Notes under the pieces: model-generated
Seen by the model: the letters and a program-made list of their open reading frames with translations, nothing else
Database searches by the model: none
What the model was told of the DNA's origin: nothing
NCBI GenBank assembly: GCA_965218715.1
Contig: CBDCLY010000025.1
Span: forward strand, 1 to 32,860
Source of the DNA: CBDCLY01 sp965218715
GTDB lineage: Bacteria; Bacteroidota; Bacteroidia; Flavobacteriales_E; Vicingaceae
Reading direction: 5' to 3'
DNA length: 32,860 bases
Program-made: the position numbers and the translations under genes
Shown here: positions 14,241 to 23,600 of the stretch, piece by piece
Numbering within the stretch: the stretch's first letter is position 1
Layout of the letters: every line of letters begins with the position of its first letter

Positions 14241-16682
14241 CTAACCAGCGTTTTTTAGAATCATTTTTTTTATTCGATCCTCTAATTTTTCATTACTCAT
14301 GTGCTCTCTTAATCGATCTACCATAATTGGAAATGAGAATGGACTTATTTCCTTTAATTCAACATGAACTATTTCTTGGTTTTGAATTCGTTTCATGGCA
14401 CCTTTTAGCCTACTTTCTTCCAATTGAAATTCTCTAACTTCCTCAAAGGCTTGTAAATACAATAGGTTTAAGGGCTCGTAATCATTAAAAACTTCGAAGA
14501 ACAACTGAGAGCTGGCTTGTAAATGCCGATCCTTTTTATTTTTTCCAGGGAAACCCTTAAATACTAAACCTGAAATGCCTGCAATGTCTCTAAATTTTCT
14601 CCTGGCCATTTCACTTGAATTGATAGAGGCATTTATATCTTCTTCTAAATGTTCAATACTAAAAAAGTCATTTTCGATTGCTTCTTTTACAGGAATTGCT
14701 TGATCAGAAAGCAATTCAAAGCCATAATCATTTAAAGCGATACTGAATGAAATTGGTATTAAAAGTGAAATTCTGTAAGCAAGTATAGCTGCCATTCCTT
14801 CATGAACAAGGCGTCCTTCAAAGGGGTAAAAAAAGGCATGAAAACCATCATCTGATTCTAGTGTCTCTATTAAAAATTCATTCAGTTTAGGAACATGAGA
14901 GTGTTTTTCTTGTTGAAGTATTAAAGGTTGAATTTTTAGCAACTCAGGGGATGAAAGGGTTTGAGAAATGCTTAGGTTAATCATTTTTCGCAACCCTTGA
15001 GAAAGGGAAGAAGAAAGAGGCATCCTTCCCCCTTGCCATGAAGGCACTTTGCCCGTTTTCTTGTTTGATCTTTTTACTATCGCATTAGTGCCTACCATTT
15101 TTACAAACTCCAAACTTCTTCCAGCAAACCAAAACACTTCCCCATGTTTCAACCGAGCGATAAAATATTCCTCTATGGTTCCAATCGTTTTTCCAGATAA
15201 GAAACAAACTCTAATTATAGGTTCGCTTACAATAGTGCCAATTGAAAGGCGATGCCGCATCGCAATTTTTCTATCATTCACCCGATAAAGTCCATTTTCT
15301 CCAACATGAACTTTGTTAAATTCTTGATAATTTTTTAAAGATTTTCCTCCTTTGGAGATGAATTGAAGGGCCCAATTCCATTCATCTTCACTAAGGGTTT
15401 CATAAGAAAATGTATTTTTTATTTCATTAAAAATAATCTTTGGGAAAAATCCATCAGAAACAGCAAGGCTCACTAGGTACTGTACCAATACATCGAATGA
15501 ACGGTAATGAGGAATTCTGCTCTCTATATTATTGAGATTAATTGCATCTTGAAGCGCCGCCGATTCAATTATTTCTAATGCATGTGTAGGAACAAAATAA
15601 ATCGTTGATGCTGCTCCTGGTTGATGTCCACTTCTTCCTGCACGCTGAACAAATCTTGCAATTCCTTTAGGACTGCCAATTTGAATGATGTTTTCAACAG
15701 GTCTGAAGTCAACACCTAAATCAAGGCTTGAAGTGCAAACCACGGCCTTTAGCAAACCATTGTGCAAGGCTTCTTCTACCCAATTCCTGAGATCTCTGCT
15801 GATTGATCCATGGTGCATGGCAATTTGTCCGGCGAACTCGGGTTTCTCTTCTAATAGGCGCTGGTACCAAATTTCTGCCTGTGCTCTAGTGTTGGTAAAG
15901 ATGAGCGTGCTTTTGTTGTTTTCAATTATTGGGATAAGCTTACCTAACATTTTTATTCCAAGATGACCAGCCCATGGGAGTGTTTCAATTTCGTCTGGTA
16001 ATACAGTATGTACATTAATCCTTTTTTCAATGTTTGATTTAATAAGAACAGCGTTTTTTAAGTAATTATCATTCCCCAGCAACACCTTTAAAGAGTCCTT
16101 CAAATTTCCAATTGTGGCAGAGATGCCCCAAATTTTAAAATCTGCGGAAACTCCCTTGAACCTTGAAAGTGCCAGTTCCATTTGTACAGCCCTTTTTGTT
16201 CCAAGCAATTCATGCCACTCATCCACTACAACACATTTCAAGTTTTTAAAAACTTGATCATAGCCCTTAGAGGCAAGCAATAAATGAAGACTTTCGGGTG
16301 TGGTTATTAAAACTTGAGGGGGAGTCTTTTTTTGGGCATTGCGCTCCTTCTGACTGGTGTCACCTGTTCTTTTTGCTACAATCCAAGGAACATTTAAAGC
16401 TGAACAAGCCTCACTCAAAGTGCTTTCAATTTCTTTTGCCAAGGCTCTGATAGGAGTGACCCAAATGACTTGTATTCCTTTTTTTTGACTAAAATCCTTA
16501 TTGGAATCAAGGTATTGCTCTAAAACGGCCAATCCTATAGAATAAGTTTTACCTGAACCTGTTGGCGCATTGATCATTCCATTTTTTCCGTTTTGAAAAG
16601 CATTCCAAGTTTTCTCTTGAAAAGGTAAAATATCCCAAGACTTATTTTTAAACCAAACTTCTATTTTTTGCCTTCCATTCAT
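14241..16682 (-). CDS. Ligase-associated DNA damage response DEXH-box helicase
   Basis: An 813-residue superfamily 2 helicase of the Lhr-like, ligase-associated type. Walker A is APTGSGKT (39-46), motif Ia TPIRALAKE, Ib TTPESL, Walker B DEWH (154-157), motif III SAT (188-190), then in the second RecA domain STLIFTNTRAQAE, motif V TSSLDLGVDFRP and motif VI QRAGRSGH (346-353). The C-terminal 400 residues carry the extra winged-helix-type and Lhr-like domains seen in this group. Members act with an ATP-dependent ligase, PdeM and an exonuclease-like protein in DNA repair. PdeM is in the window at 5560-6201, but the ligase and exonuclease are not, so the set is dispersed. Full length and intact. 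Confidence 0.9.
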   Translation of the reverse strand: MNGRQKIEVWFKNKSWDILPFQEKTWNAFQNGKNGMINAPTGSGKTYSIGLAVLEQYLDSNKDFSQKKGIQVIWVTPIRALAKEIESTLSEACSALNVPWIVAKRTGDTSQKERNAQKKTPPQVLITTPESLHLLLASKGYDQVFKNLKCVVVDEWHELLGTKRAVQMELALSRFKGVSADFKIWGISATIGNLKDSLKVLLGNDNYLKNAVLIKSNIEKRINVHTVLPDEIETLPWAGHLGIKMLGKLIPIIENNKSTLIFTNTRAQAEIWYQRLLEEKPEFAGQIAMHHGSISRDLRNWVEEALHNGLLKAVVCTSSLDLGVDFRPVENIIQIGSPKGIARFVQRAGRSGHQPGAASTIYFVPTHALEIIESAALQDAINLNNIESRIPHYRSFDVLVQYLVSLAVSDGFFPKIIFNEIKNTFSYETLSEDEWNWALQFISKGGKSLKNYQEFNKVHVGENGLYRVNDRKIAMRHRLSIGTIVSEPIIRVCFLSGKTIGTIEEYFIARLKHGEVFWFAGRSLEFVKMVGTNAIVKRSNKKTGKVPSWQGGRMPLSSSLSQGLRKMINLSISQTLSSPELLKIQPLILQQEKHSHVPKLNEFLIETLESDDGFHAFFYPFEGRLVHEGMAAILAYRISLLIPISFSIALNDYGFELLSDQAIPVKEAIENDFFSIEHLEEDINASINSSEMARRKFRDIAGISGLVFKGFPGKNKKDRHLQASSQLFFEVFNDYEPLNLLYLQAFEEVREFQLEESRLKGAMKRIQNQEIVHVELKEISPFSFPIMVDRLREHMSNEKLEDRIKKMILKNAG

Positions 16683-16749
16683 GTAGAAAATTTCGGATTT
16701 TAATTTTTCAATAATTCACTTACATTAGCTTAAACTTAAACCAATTATC

Positions 16750-18432
16750 CTGCAAGCAAAATATTTTTTCAGCCTTTTTTTTATACTCCTTTTCAATGGA
16801 ACGATTGCTCAAAACATTGACAATCAATTGGAGGAAATAAAAAGAGAACACTTCGACAATTATTTCTTGTCTGACAGCCTTTTGTCTAAACTATCCATTG
16901 AAAGCGATAAAGACCCAACTCAACTTTTCGAAGTACACTACTTGAAAGGGAAGTTAAACATGCATCATGGATTTTTTGAAGATGCTGAATTGGCATTTAA
17001 AAAGGCCATTTCAATTGCCATTGAAATGAATGACCTGAAGAGAATTTCAAAAGGGAAAATGCGCTTGGCCGACAACTACATGGATAGGAACAAATTTGAC
17101 CTTTCTATTGAAACTAGTCTTGAGGCGATAGATGCAGCAAAAGACCGTGGCGACTCCGCCCTTTTAGCAAATGCATATGGGAATTTAGCTGAGAATTACC
17201 GTGTTGGTGGTCTTGCAAAAATGTCTGTTAGCTACAATCAAAAGGCTTTAGATCTTCTGAATGCTCTCAAGGATAGTAGTTACATTATCCGTATTTATAA
17301 CAATTTTAGCATTGTAATTGGAAAATTAGGCGAGAATGAAAGAGCCATTGATAGTTTAGAGAAGGCCCTGAGCATCATACCTGAAAAAGACATGTTTGGA
17401 AAGGCTAAAATCAACTCTAGTATAGCCTATTGTTACAGAAACATGGGAAATTTTAAATTGGCCCTTAGTTATAATAAAAAGTCATTAAGCATTAAGCAAA
17501 CAATCCACGATAGCCATGGAATTGGCTATTCACTTGGAGCAATTGGTCGATCTTACTTAGGTTTAGGGAAAATTGATTCAGGCTTGTACTATATTCGGCT
17601 TTCTTTAGATACAGCAAGAAAATATCGAAACCTTCACCGAATTAAAGATGCTATTAATTACTTATCTGATGCATATCGAGAAGATGGTCAATACAAAAAA
17701 GCAATAGAGTACTTGGACTCAACAATGTTGTATGATGATTCCATTTATTCCGAAAGCATTACTTCTCAAGTAGGTTTGTATCAGCAAAAATACGATGTCA
17801 CACAAAAGGAGAAAATGATTCATGACCTAGAAGATAGGCAACAATTGGAGGCCACTCAAAGATCATACATGCAGCTGGGTTTGTTGAGTTTGGGATTATT
17901 ACTTGTTTCTGTATTAAGCATTTTCTTATTGGTAATGAAAAAGCGAAAACAAGAAAGAAGGATCATTGAACTTAAATTATCACAAGTAAATAGAGAGGTT
18001 GAGCGTAACCAAGAAGAGTTGAATCGCTTTGCCGAAGATTTGATTCAAAAGAACAGTTTGGTAAAAAAACTAAATGAACAGTTGATTCAAAAAGAGTCTG
18101 AGTTAAGTAAGGTCGACCAAAGGAAGTCGGACGATATTTTGGCATTAACAGAAACAAAAATCTTAACGGATGATGACTGGAAAAAGTTTAAGCAGTTATT
18201 TGAACGAGTACACCCAGGGTTTTTTGAGCAACTATTGTCCTCAAAAATTAGCTATACGAAGGGAGAAAGAAGGTTAATTGCATTAATGAAATTGAACTTA
18301 AATATTCCTGAGATTAGCGATATGCTTGGCATTTCATCAGAAAGTGTTTCCAAGTCAAGGTTTCGATTAAAGAGAAAGCTTCAGCTGAATGAAGAGGATG
18401 ATTTAGACCAGTACATTCACGGCTCATTTTAA
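16750..18432 (+). CDS. TPR-containing regulator with LuxR-like HTH; non-canonical start
   Basis: The conventional start is a TTG at 16828 (534 residues), but the same frame upstream encodes a textbook signal peptide (KYFFSLFFILLFNGTIAQ) that ends at Ala-Gln just before it. A stop at 16726 limits the frame, and no ATG, GTG or TTG exists between them; the candidates are ATT (16744) or CTG (16750), which I use here provisionally. The protein then has about seven TPR units (residues about 10-290 of the shorter form), one membrane span (about 349-371), a coiled coil, and a LuxR-like helix-turn-helix (about 479-518; RRLIALMKLNL, ISDMLGISSESVSKSRFRLK). With the signal peptide the TPRs are periplasmic and the HTH cytoplasmic, the usual design of these regulators. 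Targets are unknown. Confidence 0.7.
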   Translation: MQAKYFFSLFFILLFNGTIAQNIDNQLEEIKREHFDNYFLSDSLLSKLSIESDKDPTQLFEVHYLKGKLNMHHGFFEDAELAFKKAISIAIEMNDLKRISKGKMRLADNYMDRNKFDLSIETSLEAIDAAKDRGDSALLANAYGNLAENYRVGGLAKMSVSYNQKALDLLNALKDSSYIIRIYNNFSIVIGKLGENERAIDSLEKALSIIPEKDMFGKAKINSSIAYCYRNMGNFKLALSYNKKSLSIKQTIHDSHGIGYSLGAIGRSYLGLGKIDSGLYYIRLSLDTARKYRNLHRIKDAINYLSDAYREDGQYKKAIEYLDSTMLYDDSIYSESITSQVGLYQQKYDVTQKEKMIHDLEDRQQLEATQRSYMQLGLLSLGLLLVSVLSIFLLVMKKRKQERRIIELKLSQVNREVERNQEELNRFAEDLIQKNSLVKKLNEQLIQKESELSKVDQRKSDDILALTETKILTDDDWKKFKQLFERVHPGFFEQLLSSKISYTKGERRLIALMKLNLNIPEISDMLGISSESVSKSRFRLKRKLQLNEEDDLDQYIHGSF

Positions 18433-18482
18433 TTGTCCTGATTTTGTCCATTCAAATATTTCTTTAGCTCGGAAATCCAAAT

Positions 18483-18490
18483 TATATTCG
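18483..18490 (+). promoter_or_regulatory. Possible -7 box for the receiver-like gene
   Basis: TATATTCG, a TAnnTTCG-type box 18 bases upstream of the ATG at 18509. A weak CTTTAG at 18462-18467 is the only -33 candidate. Confidence 0.3.
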
Positions 18491-18508
18491 TAGAGTAAAA
18501 CCATCACC

Positions 18509-18931
18509 ATGAGCATAGCCGCCAGCAACTACCTTCACGTAAGTCAAGTTGAACAAAGAAGTCAGAAACGAGACAAAAAGATTTTATTAATCGATTCTGA
18601 TCAATCTGTTTCAGACCGATTACATTCCATAATTAAATCTAGCAAGCACAAATCAATGGGTTCTGTGGTAGATTTTATCAAGGCGGAAAAGATCATTGAA
18701 CAAGATCCACCAGACCTAATTCTTATTAATGTTGAATTGGATGGGCAATTCTCGGGGTATCAAACAGCAAAAATTTTGAAACTAGATAGTGATATTCCCT
18801 TCTATTTAGTTTGTAAATCCAAAGATCTCGCTGCCATTAATTTGGTTGATGAATTGCACCCAAATGGCTTAATTGTTTTATCCAATTCAGATTACGACAT
18901 CAAAAAACAATTGAACCAAGGGTTTTTCTAA
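18509..18931 (+). CDS. Degenerate receiver-domain protein
   Basis: A 140-residue stand-alone receiver-like protein. After a 20-residue polar leader, residues about 23-135 follow the receiver fold: KILLIDSDQSV with the acidic pair Asp29/Asp31, PPDLILINVELDGQFSGYQ, IPFYLVCKSKD and HPNGLIVLSNSD. The phospho-acceptor position is Asn74 where true receivers have Asp (DLILxD), the conserved Thr/Ser is replaced by Cys in VCKS, and the conserved Lys of the KP motif is missing. It is therefore probably a pseudo-receiver that cannot be phosphorylated in the normal way. There is no output domain. It sits 76 bases downstream of the TPR/HTH regulator on the same strand and may be an adaptor for that or another system. 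Confidence 0.7.
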   Translation: MSIAASNYLHVSQVEQRSQKRDKKILLIDSDQSVSDRLHSIIKSSKHKSMGSVVDFIKAEKIIEQDPPDLILINVELDGQFSGYQTAKILKLDSDIPFYLVCKSKDLAAINLVDELHPNGLIVLSNSDYDIKKQLNQGFF

Positions 18932-18932
18932 A

Positions 18933-19916
18933 TTAAAAGGCCGGCCTTTCAGGGGCATTATCTAAAATTAGTTCGATTTTTTCCATAACTTCTTGGCTCA
19001 ACAACTCCACTATTTCAATGGAGGTTAAGGTTTCTTCAAGTTGTTTCGCTTTAGACGCTCCAAGAATAACGGTGCTTACATTCTCGTTTTTTAAACACCA
19101 TGCAATTCCTAGTTTTGGCATGGTAGTGCCAATCTCCTTCGCCAACTCACTTAGTTTTCTAACCTTTTTAATGTTCTCTTCAAGCAAATTGGCTTCTTTA
19201 AGCCAGTCTAAACCTTCCATCGAAAGGCGAGTTGACTTTGGCATCTTATCGTTGTATTTACCACTCAAGATTCCAGAAGCTAAGGGAGACCAAATAGTAG
19301 TACCTAGGCCAAAGTTTTTGTAAATCTGGTCAAATTCTACTTCTACTTTTTGTCGATGAAACATATTGTATTGTGGCTGTTCCATAATAGGTCCGATTAA
19401 ATGATTTTTAGCCGCAAAATAATGCGCTTCCATAATTTCTTGAGCACTCCACTCGGAGGTTCCCCAATACAAGATCTTACCTTGTGTTATTAAATTGTGC
19501 ATGGTCCAAACCGTTTCTTCGATTGGGGTTTCTTTATCTGGCCGATGGCAAAAAAAGAGATCCAAATACTCAAGCTGTAAACGCCTTAAGGCGGCATGGC
19601 AAGCTTCTGTTAAATGTTTTCTTGATAAACCTCGTTGAGTAGGGAGCTGTCCACCATCACCAAAGAAAGCTTTTGATGAAACAATGTAACTGTCGCGTCG
19701 CCAATCTCTTTTTTTAAGAATTTCTCCCATCACTTTTTCAGATTCTCCACGAGAATAAATCTCTGCATTATCGAAAAAATTCACGCCATGCTCATAAGCC
19801 ACATCCATTAGCTGCGCAGCTATTGAGTTTTCAATTTGTTTGCCAAAGGTTAACCAAGAACCAAGAGATAAGCGACTAACTTTTAAGCCCGTTTTTCCTA
19901 AATTTTTATACTCCAT
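18933..19916 (-). CDS. Aldo/keto reductase (potassium channel beta-subunit-like group)
   Basis: A 327-residue NADP-dependent oxidoreductase with a TIM-barrel fold. The catalytic tetrad is present: Asp49 and Tyr54 in FFDNAEIYSRG, Lys82 in VSSKAFFG, and His124 in LFFCHRPD. The opening YKNLGKTGLKVSRLSLGSW, the YWGTSEW segment, EQPQYNMF, WSPLASGILSGKY and the cofactor-site ILGASKAKQLEETL place it with Kv-beta-like and YghZ-like reductases. Likely substrates are aldehydes or ketones, but none can be assigned. The gene is convergent with the receiver-like gene (one-base gap) and is preceded by a 208-base gap. Length is normal. Confidence 0.9.
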   Translation of the reverse strand: MEYKNLGKTGLKVSRLSLGSWLTFGKQIENSIAAQLMDVAYEHGVNFFDNAEIYSRGESEKVMGEILKKRDWRRDSYIVSSKAFFGDGGQLPTQRGLSRKHLTEACHAALRRLQLEYLDLFFCHRPDKETPIEETVWTMHNLITQGKILYWGTSEWSAQEIMEAHYFAAKNHLIGPIMEQPQYNMFHRQKVEVEFDQIYKNFGLGTTIWSPLASGILSGKYNDKMPKSTRLSMEGLDWLKEANLLEENIKKVRKLSELAKEIGTTMPKLGIAWCLKNENVSTVILGASKAKQLEETLTSIEIVELLSQEVMEKIELILDNAPERPAF

Positions 19917-20017
19917 TTTATCAAATTAATTGTTCAATAAAGGTCTGTTATATTTCTTTCAATGGCTAGTTTTTCATTTAAAAAAATGGGGAATGAACTA
20001 AGAAATGGCTTGAGGTT

Positions 20018-20047
20018 TTTGTCCATGTTTTGTCTATAATAGATTTG
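20018..20047 (+). promoter_or_regulatory. Bacteroidota promoter upstream of the RidA-like gene
   Basis: TTTG (20018-20021) and TAGATTTG (20040-20047) are 18 bases apart, a good -33/-7 match. The transcript would start near 20053, giving a leader of about 70 bases before the ATG at 20125. A second -7-like box, TAAATTTG, lies at 20102-20109. The rest of the 19917-20124 gap holds nothing else I recognise. Confidence 0.55.
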
Positions 20048-20124
20048 TATTAATCCTTTTAAAAATAAAAGAATGTTAGATGTATGCTGATTCTCTTTCC
20101 CTAAATTTGGCTAAAATTAGAACC

Positions 20125-20541
20125 ATGGCAAACGAAAAATTTGATTCAAGCAAAGCACCAGAACCTGTTGGTGCTTACCCTCATGCTAGGAAAGTTGGAA
20201 ACTTATTGTTTTTATCTGGTGTTGGACCTAGGGAGAGAGGAACAAAGAAAATCCCTGGAGTAGAATTGGATGCTGCGGGAAACATCGTTTCTTATGACAT
20301 TGCTATACAGTGTGAGTCTGTTTTTAATAACGTAAAAACCATTGTAGAAGAGGCTGGTGCTAAATGGGAGAATGTAATAGATGTTACCGTTTTCTTAACA
20401 AATATGAAAGACGATTTTAAGACATACAACCGCCTTTATGCTGAATTTTTTAAAGACAACCAACCTTGTCGAACCACCATTGAGATTAAGAGTTTGCCCA
20501 CCCCAATTGGGATAGAATTAAAGGTGATTGCAAGTTTGTAA
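20125..20541 (+). CDS. RidA-family protein, 2-aminomuconate deaminase-like
   Basis: I choose the ATG at 20125 (138 residues, starting MANEKFDSSKAP) over the in-frame ATG at 20080, because the extra 15 residues are atypical of the family. The protein is a Rid/YER057c/UK114 member: NLLFLSGVGPRERGT, then VFNNVKTIVEEAGAKWENVI, DVTVFLTNMKDDF, and the substrate-binding Arg116 in NQPCRTTIEI with LPTPIGIELK. The RERGTKKIPGVELDAAGN segment resembles 2-aminomuconate deaminases of the kynurenine/3-hydroxyanthranilate route more than generic RidA imine deaminases. No other gene of that pathway is in the window, so a general role in clearing reactive enamines is the alternative. Cytoplasmic and probably trimeric by family. 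Confidence 0.8.
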   Translation: MANEKFDSSKAPEPVGAYPHARKVGNLLFLSGVGPRERGTKKIPGVELDAAGNIVSYDIAIQCESVFNNVKTIVEEAGAKWENVIDVTVFLTNMKDDFKTYNRLYAEFFKDNQPCRTTIEIKSLPTPIGIELKVIASL

Positions 20542-20624
20542 AAAGCATTATTTCTTGTTTACCCAGAGCTTTCCAAGCTCAATGATATACTTGTTTTCTA
20601 AACAGATATGCGTTTAATTATTTG

Positions 20625-20632
20625 TAAATTCG
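20625..20632 (+). promoter_or_regulatory. Possible -7 box of the ileS operon
   Basis: TAAATTCG, a TAnnTTCG-type box 25 bases before the ileS ATG at 20658. The GAGCTT-TCC-AAGCTC hairpin upstream (20566-20580) lacks a T tract. No T-box leader is visible. Confidence 0.3.
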
Positions 20633-20657
20633 CGCACCCTTTTATTGCAAGCAAAAC

Positions 20658-23600
20658 ATGAAAAAATACAAAGAATACCAACAACTTGATATGCCTTCAG
20701 CAGCAGCTGAGGTGCTGGATTTTTGGAAAAAAAACCAAGTTTTTGAAAAAAGTATTGAAAGTAGGGAGGGAGCAAAGCCATTTGTGTTTTTTGAAGGCCC
20801 TCCTTCTGCTAATGGTTTGCCAGGAATTCATCATGTTATGGCAAGAGCCATTAAGGATATTTTTTGTCGCTATAAAACACAAAAGGGCTTCCAAGTAAAA
20901 CGAAAAGCTGGATGGGACACTCACGGACTTCCTGTAGAACTCGGTGTTGAAAAAGAGTTAGGAATCAACAAAGAAGACATTGGGAAAAGCATCACAGTAG
21001 AGCAATACAACCAACACTGTAAAGAAGCTGTGATGCGTTACACAGATGTATGGAATGACCTGACTGAAAAAATGGGTTATTGGGTAGACATGGATGCTCC
21101 ATATGTCACTTATGAAAACAAATACATCGAGTCTGTTTGGCACCTTTTAAAAGACTTATTTGATAGAGACTTAATCTATAAAGGCTACACCATTCAGCCA
21201 TATTCTCCTGCTGCAGGAACAGGTCTAAGTAGCCATGAATTGAATCAACCAGGGACCTATCAAGACGTTAAAGACACTAGTGTAACTGCACAGTTCAAGC
21301 TAATTAAGAATGAAAAGAGCCAATTCCTATTTGATGAGAATGAGGAATTATTTTTCATTGCATGGACAACTACTCCCTGGACTTTACCTTCCAATACCGC
21401 ATTGGGATTAGGGCCAAAAATCGAATACATAAAAGTAAAAACCTTCAACAAATATACCTTCGAACCAATTACTGTTATTCTTGCTAAGGACTTGGTTGGT
21501 AAATGGTTTAAACCAGAAATGGAGCAAGAACATTTGACTTTGGAAGAGAAAAACCCCAATAAGGTTCCTTATCAAGTTTTAGGTTCCTTCTTAGGAAAGG
21601 AATTAGAGGGAATTTCTTATGAGCAATTATTGGCATTTGCTCAACCAGAAGAAGGTGACTCCTTTAAAGTCTTAATGGGAGATTTTGTTACCACTTCTGA
21701 TGGTACCGGAATAGTCCACCTTGCCCCTAGCTATGGAGCAGATGATTTTATGCTTACAAAAGCAAATGGAGTAGGGGCACTGCACTTGGTAGACAATCAA
21801 GGGCGATTTAAACCTGAAGTTAGCAACTGGGCTGGTGAATACGTTAAAGAGCAGTATGTAAAAGACGAAGACAAAGAGGACGACTACAAATCTGTAGATG
21901 TAAAAATCTCCATTCATTTGAAGGAGCAAAATAGAGCGTTTGATGTTCAACGCTATGAGCACAGTTATCCGCATTGTTGGAGAACTGATAAACCGATACT
22001 GTATTTTCCTTTGGACTCTTGGTTCATTAAAACCACTGCAGTTAAATCTAAATTGATAGCCAACAACAAAAAGATCAATTGGAAACCAGAAAGCACGGGA
22101 ACAGGAAGATTTGGAAATTGGTTAGAAAACTTGCAAGATTGGAACTTGTCGCGGTCAAGGTATTGGGGAATCCCTATTCCAATTTGGACCAGCGAGGACA
22201 AAAGCGAACAGGTTTGTATAGGTTCTGCTGAAGAATTGAAATTGGCATGTGAAAAATCTTTTGCTGCAGGACTTATGGAAAAGAACCCATTGGCAGATTT
22301 TGAGCCAGGGAACATGAGTGATGCCAATTATAATACTTTCGACTTTCATCGGCCATTTGTTGATGACATTGTTCTGATTTCAGAAAAAGGGACTCCTTTA
22401 TACCGGGAAAAGGATTTGATTGATGTTTGGTTTGATTCAGGCTCTATGCCTTATGCTCAATGGCATTATCCTTTTGAAAACAAAGAATTGGTTGAAGACA
22501 ACCTGGCCTATCCTGCAGATTTTATTGCTGAAGGGGTAGATCAAACAAGAGGTTGGTTTTTTACTTTACATGCAATTGCTACACTTTGTTTTGACACCAT
22601 CGCCTTTAAAAATGTGGTTTCTAATGGATTGGTATTGGATAAGAATGGGCAAAAAATGTCGAAACGTTTAGGAAATGCAGCAGACCCATTCGAAACCCTT
22701 AGCAAATACGGACCAGACGCTACAAGATGGTACATGGTTACTAATGCACAACCTTGGGACAATCTAAAGTTTGATTTGGATGGGATAGTTGAGGTTCAAA
22801 GAAAGTTTTTTGGAACACTTTACAACACATATAATTTCTTTGCTTTATATGCCAACCTTGATGGATTTACTTTTGCAGAGGAAAAATTAAAAGCTGAGGA
22901 TCAAACAGAAATTGATCGATGGATACTATCTAAGCTGAATTCATTAATTGAAGAGGTGGATGAAGCCTATTCTAATTATGAACCAACTAAAGCAGGTAGG
23001 GCAATACAGCAATTTACTGTTGATCACTTAAGTAACTGGTACGTTAGGCTTTGCAGAAGACGTTTTTGGAAAGGAGATTACAGCAATGATAAAATCTCTG
23101 CCTACCAAACCTTGTACACTTGTTTGCTAAGTATAGCAAAACTTTCAGCACCAATAGCTCCATTCTTTAGTGATCGTCTTTATGGGGATTTAAATTCAAT
23201 CACAGGAAAAGAGGATTTCCTTTCTGTTCATTTGGCTCATTTTCCTAAGGCAGATTCAGCAAGAATAGATTTGGATTTAGAGCAAAGAATGGAGATTGCA
23301 CAAAAACTTTCTTCGATGGTGTTGGCGCTTAGAAAAAAAGAAGGCTTAAAGGTGCGGCAACCTTTGTCTAGAATTATGGTTCCTGTTTTAGGCGATAAAT
23401 TTAAACGTCAATTGGAAGCCGTTTCTGAATTGATTTTGTCTGAAGTGAATGTGAAAAATTTAGGATTCTTTACCGCAGAAGATGGGATATTGCTTAAGAA
23501 GGCCAAAGCAGATTTCAAAAAGTTAGGTCCTAAATTTGGGAAGCAAATGAAATCGGTTGCTCAAACGATTCAAAACCTCAACCAAGAGGACATAGCTTTG

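Noticed and set aside
18936..18949. Palindrome AAAGGCCGGCCTTT at the end of the aldo/keto reductase gene, considered as a terminator
   Set aside because: It has no loop and no T tract, and is explained by the codons for the last residues Glu-Arg-Pro-Ala-Phe.
20566..20580. Hairpin GAGCTT-TCC-AAGCTC upstream of ileS, considered as terminator or attenuator
   Set aside because: There is no following T tract and no T-box or leader-peptide features; the short stem could occur by chance.
20704..20720. Variant HIGH motif (GIHHV) in IleRS as a possible inactive enzyme
   Set aside because: The KMSKS loop and editing domain are intact, and I recall the same variant in other Bacteroidota isoleucyl-tRNA synthetases.
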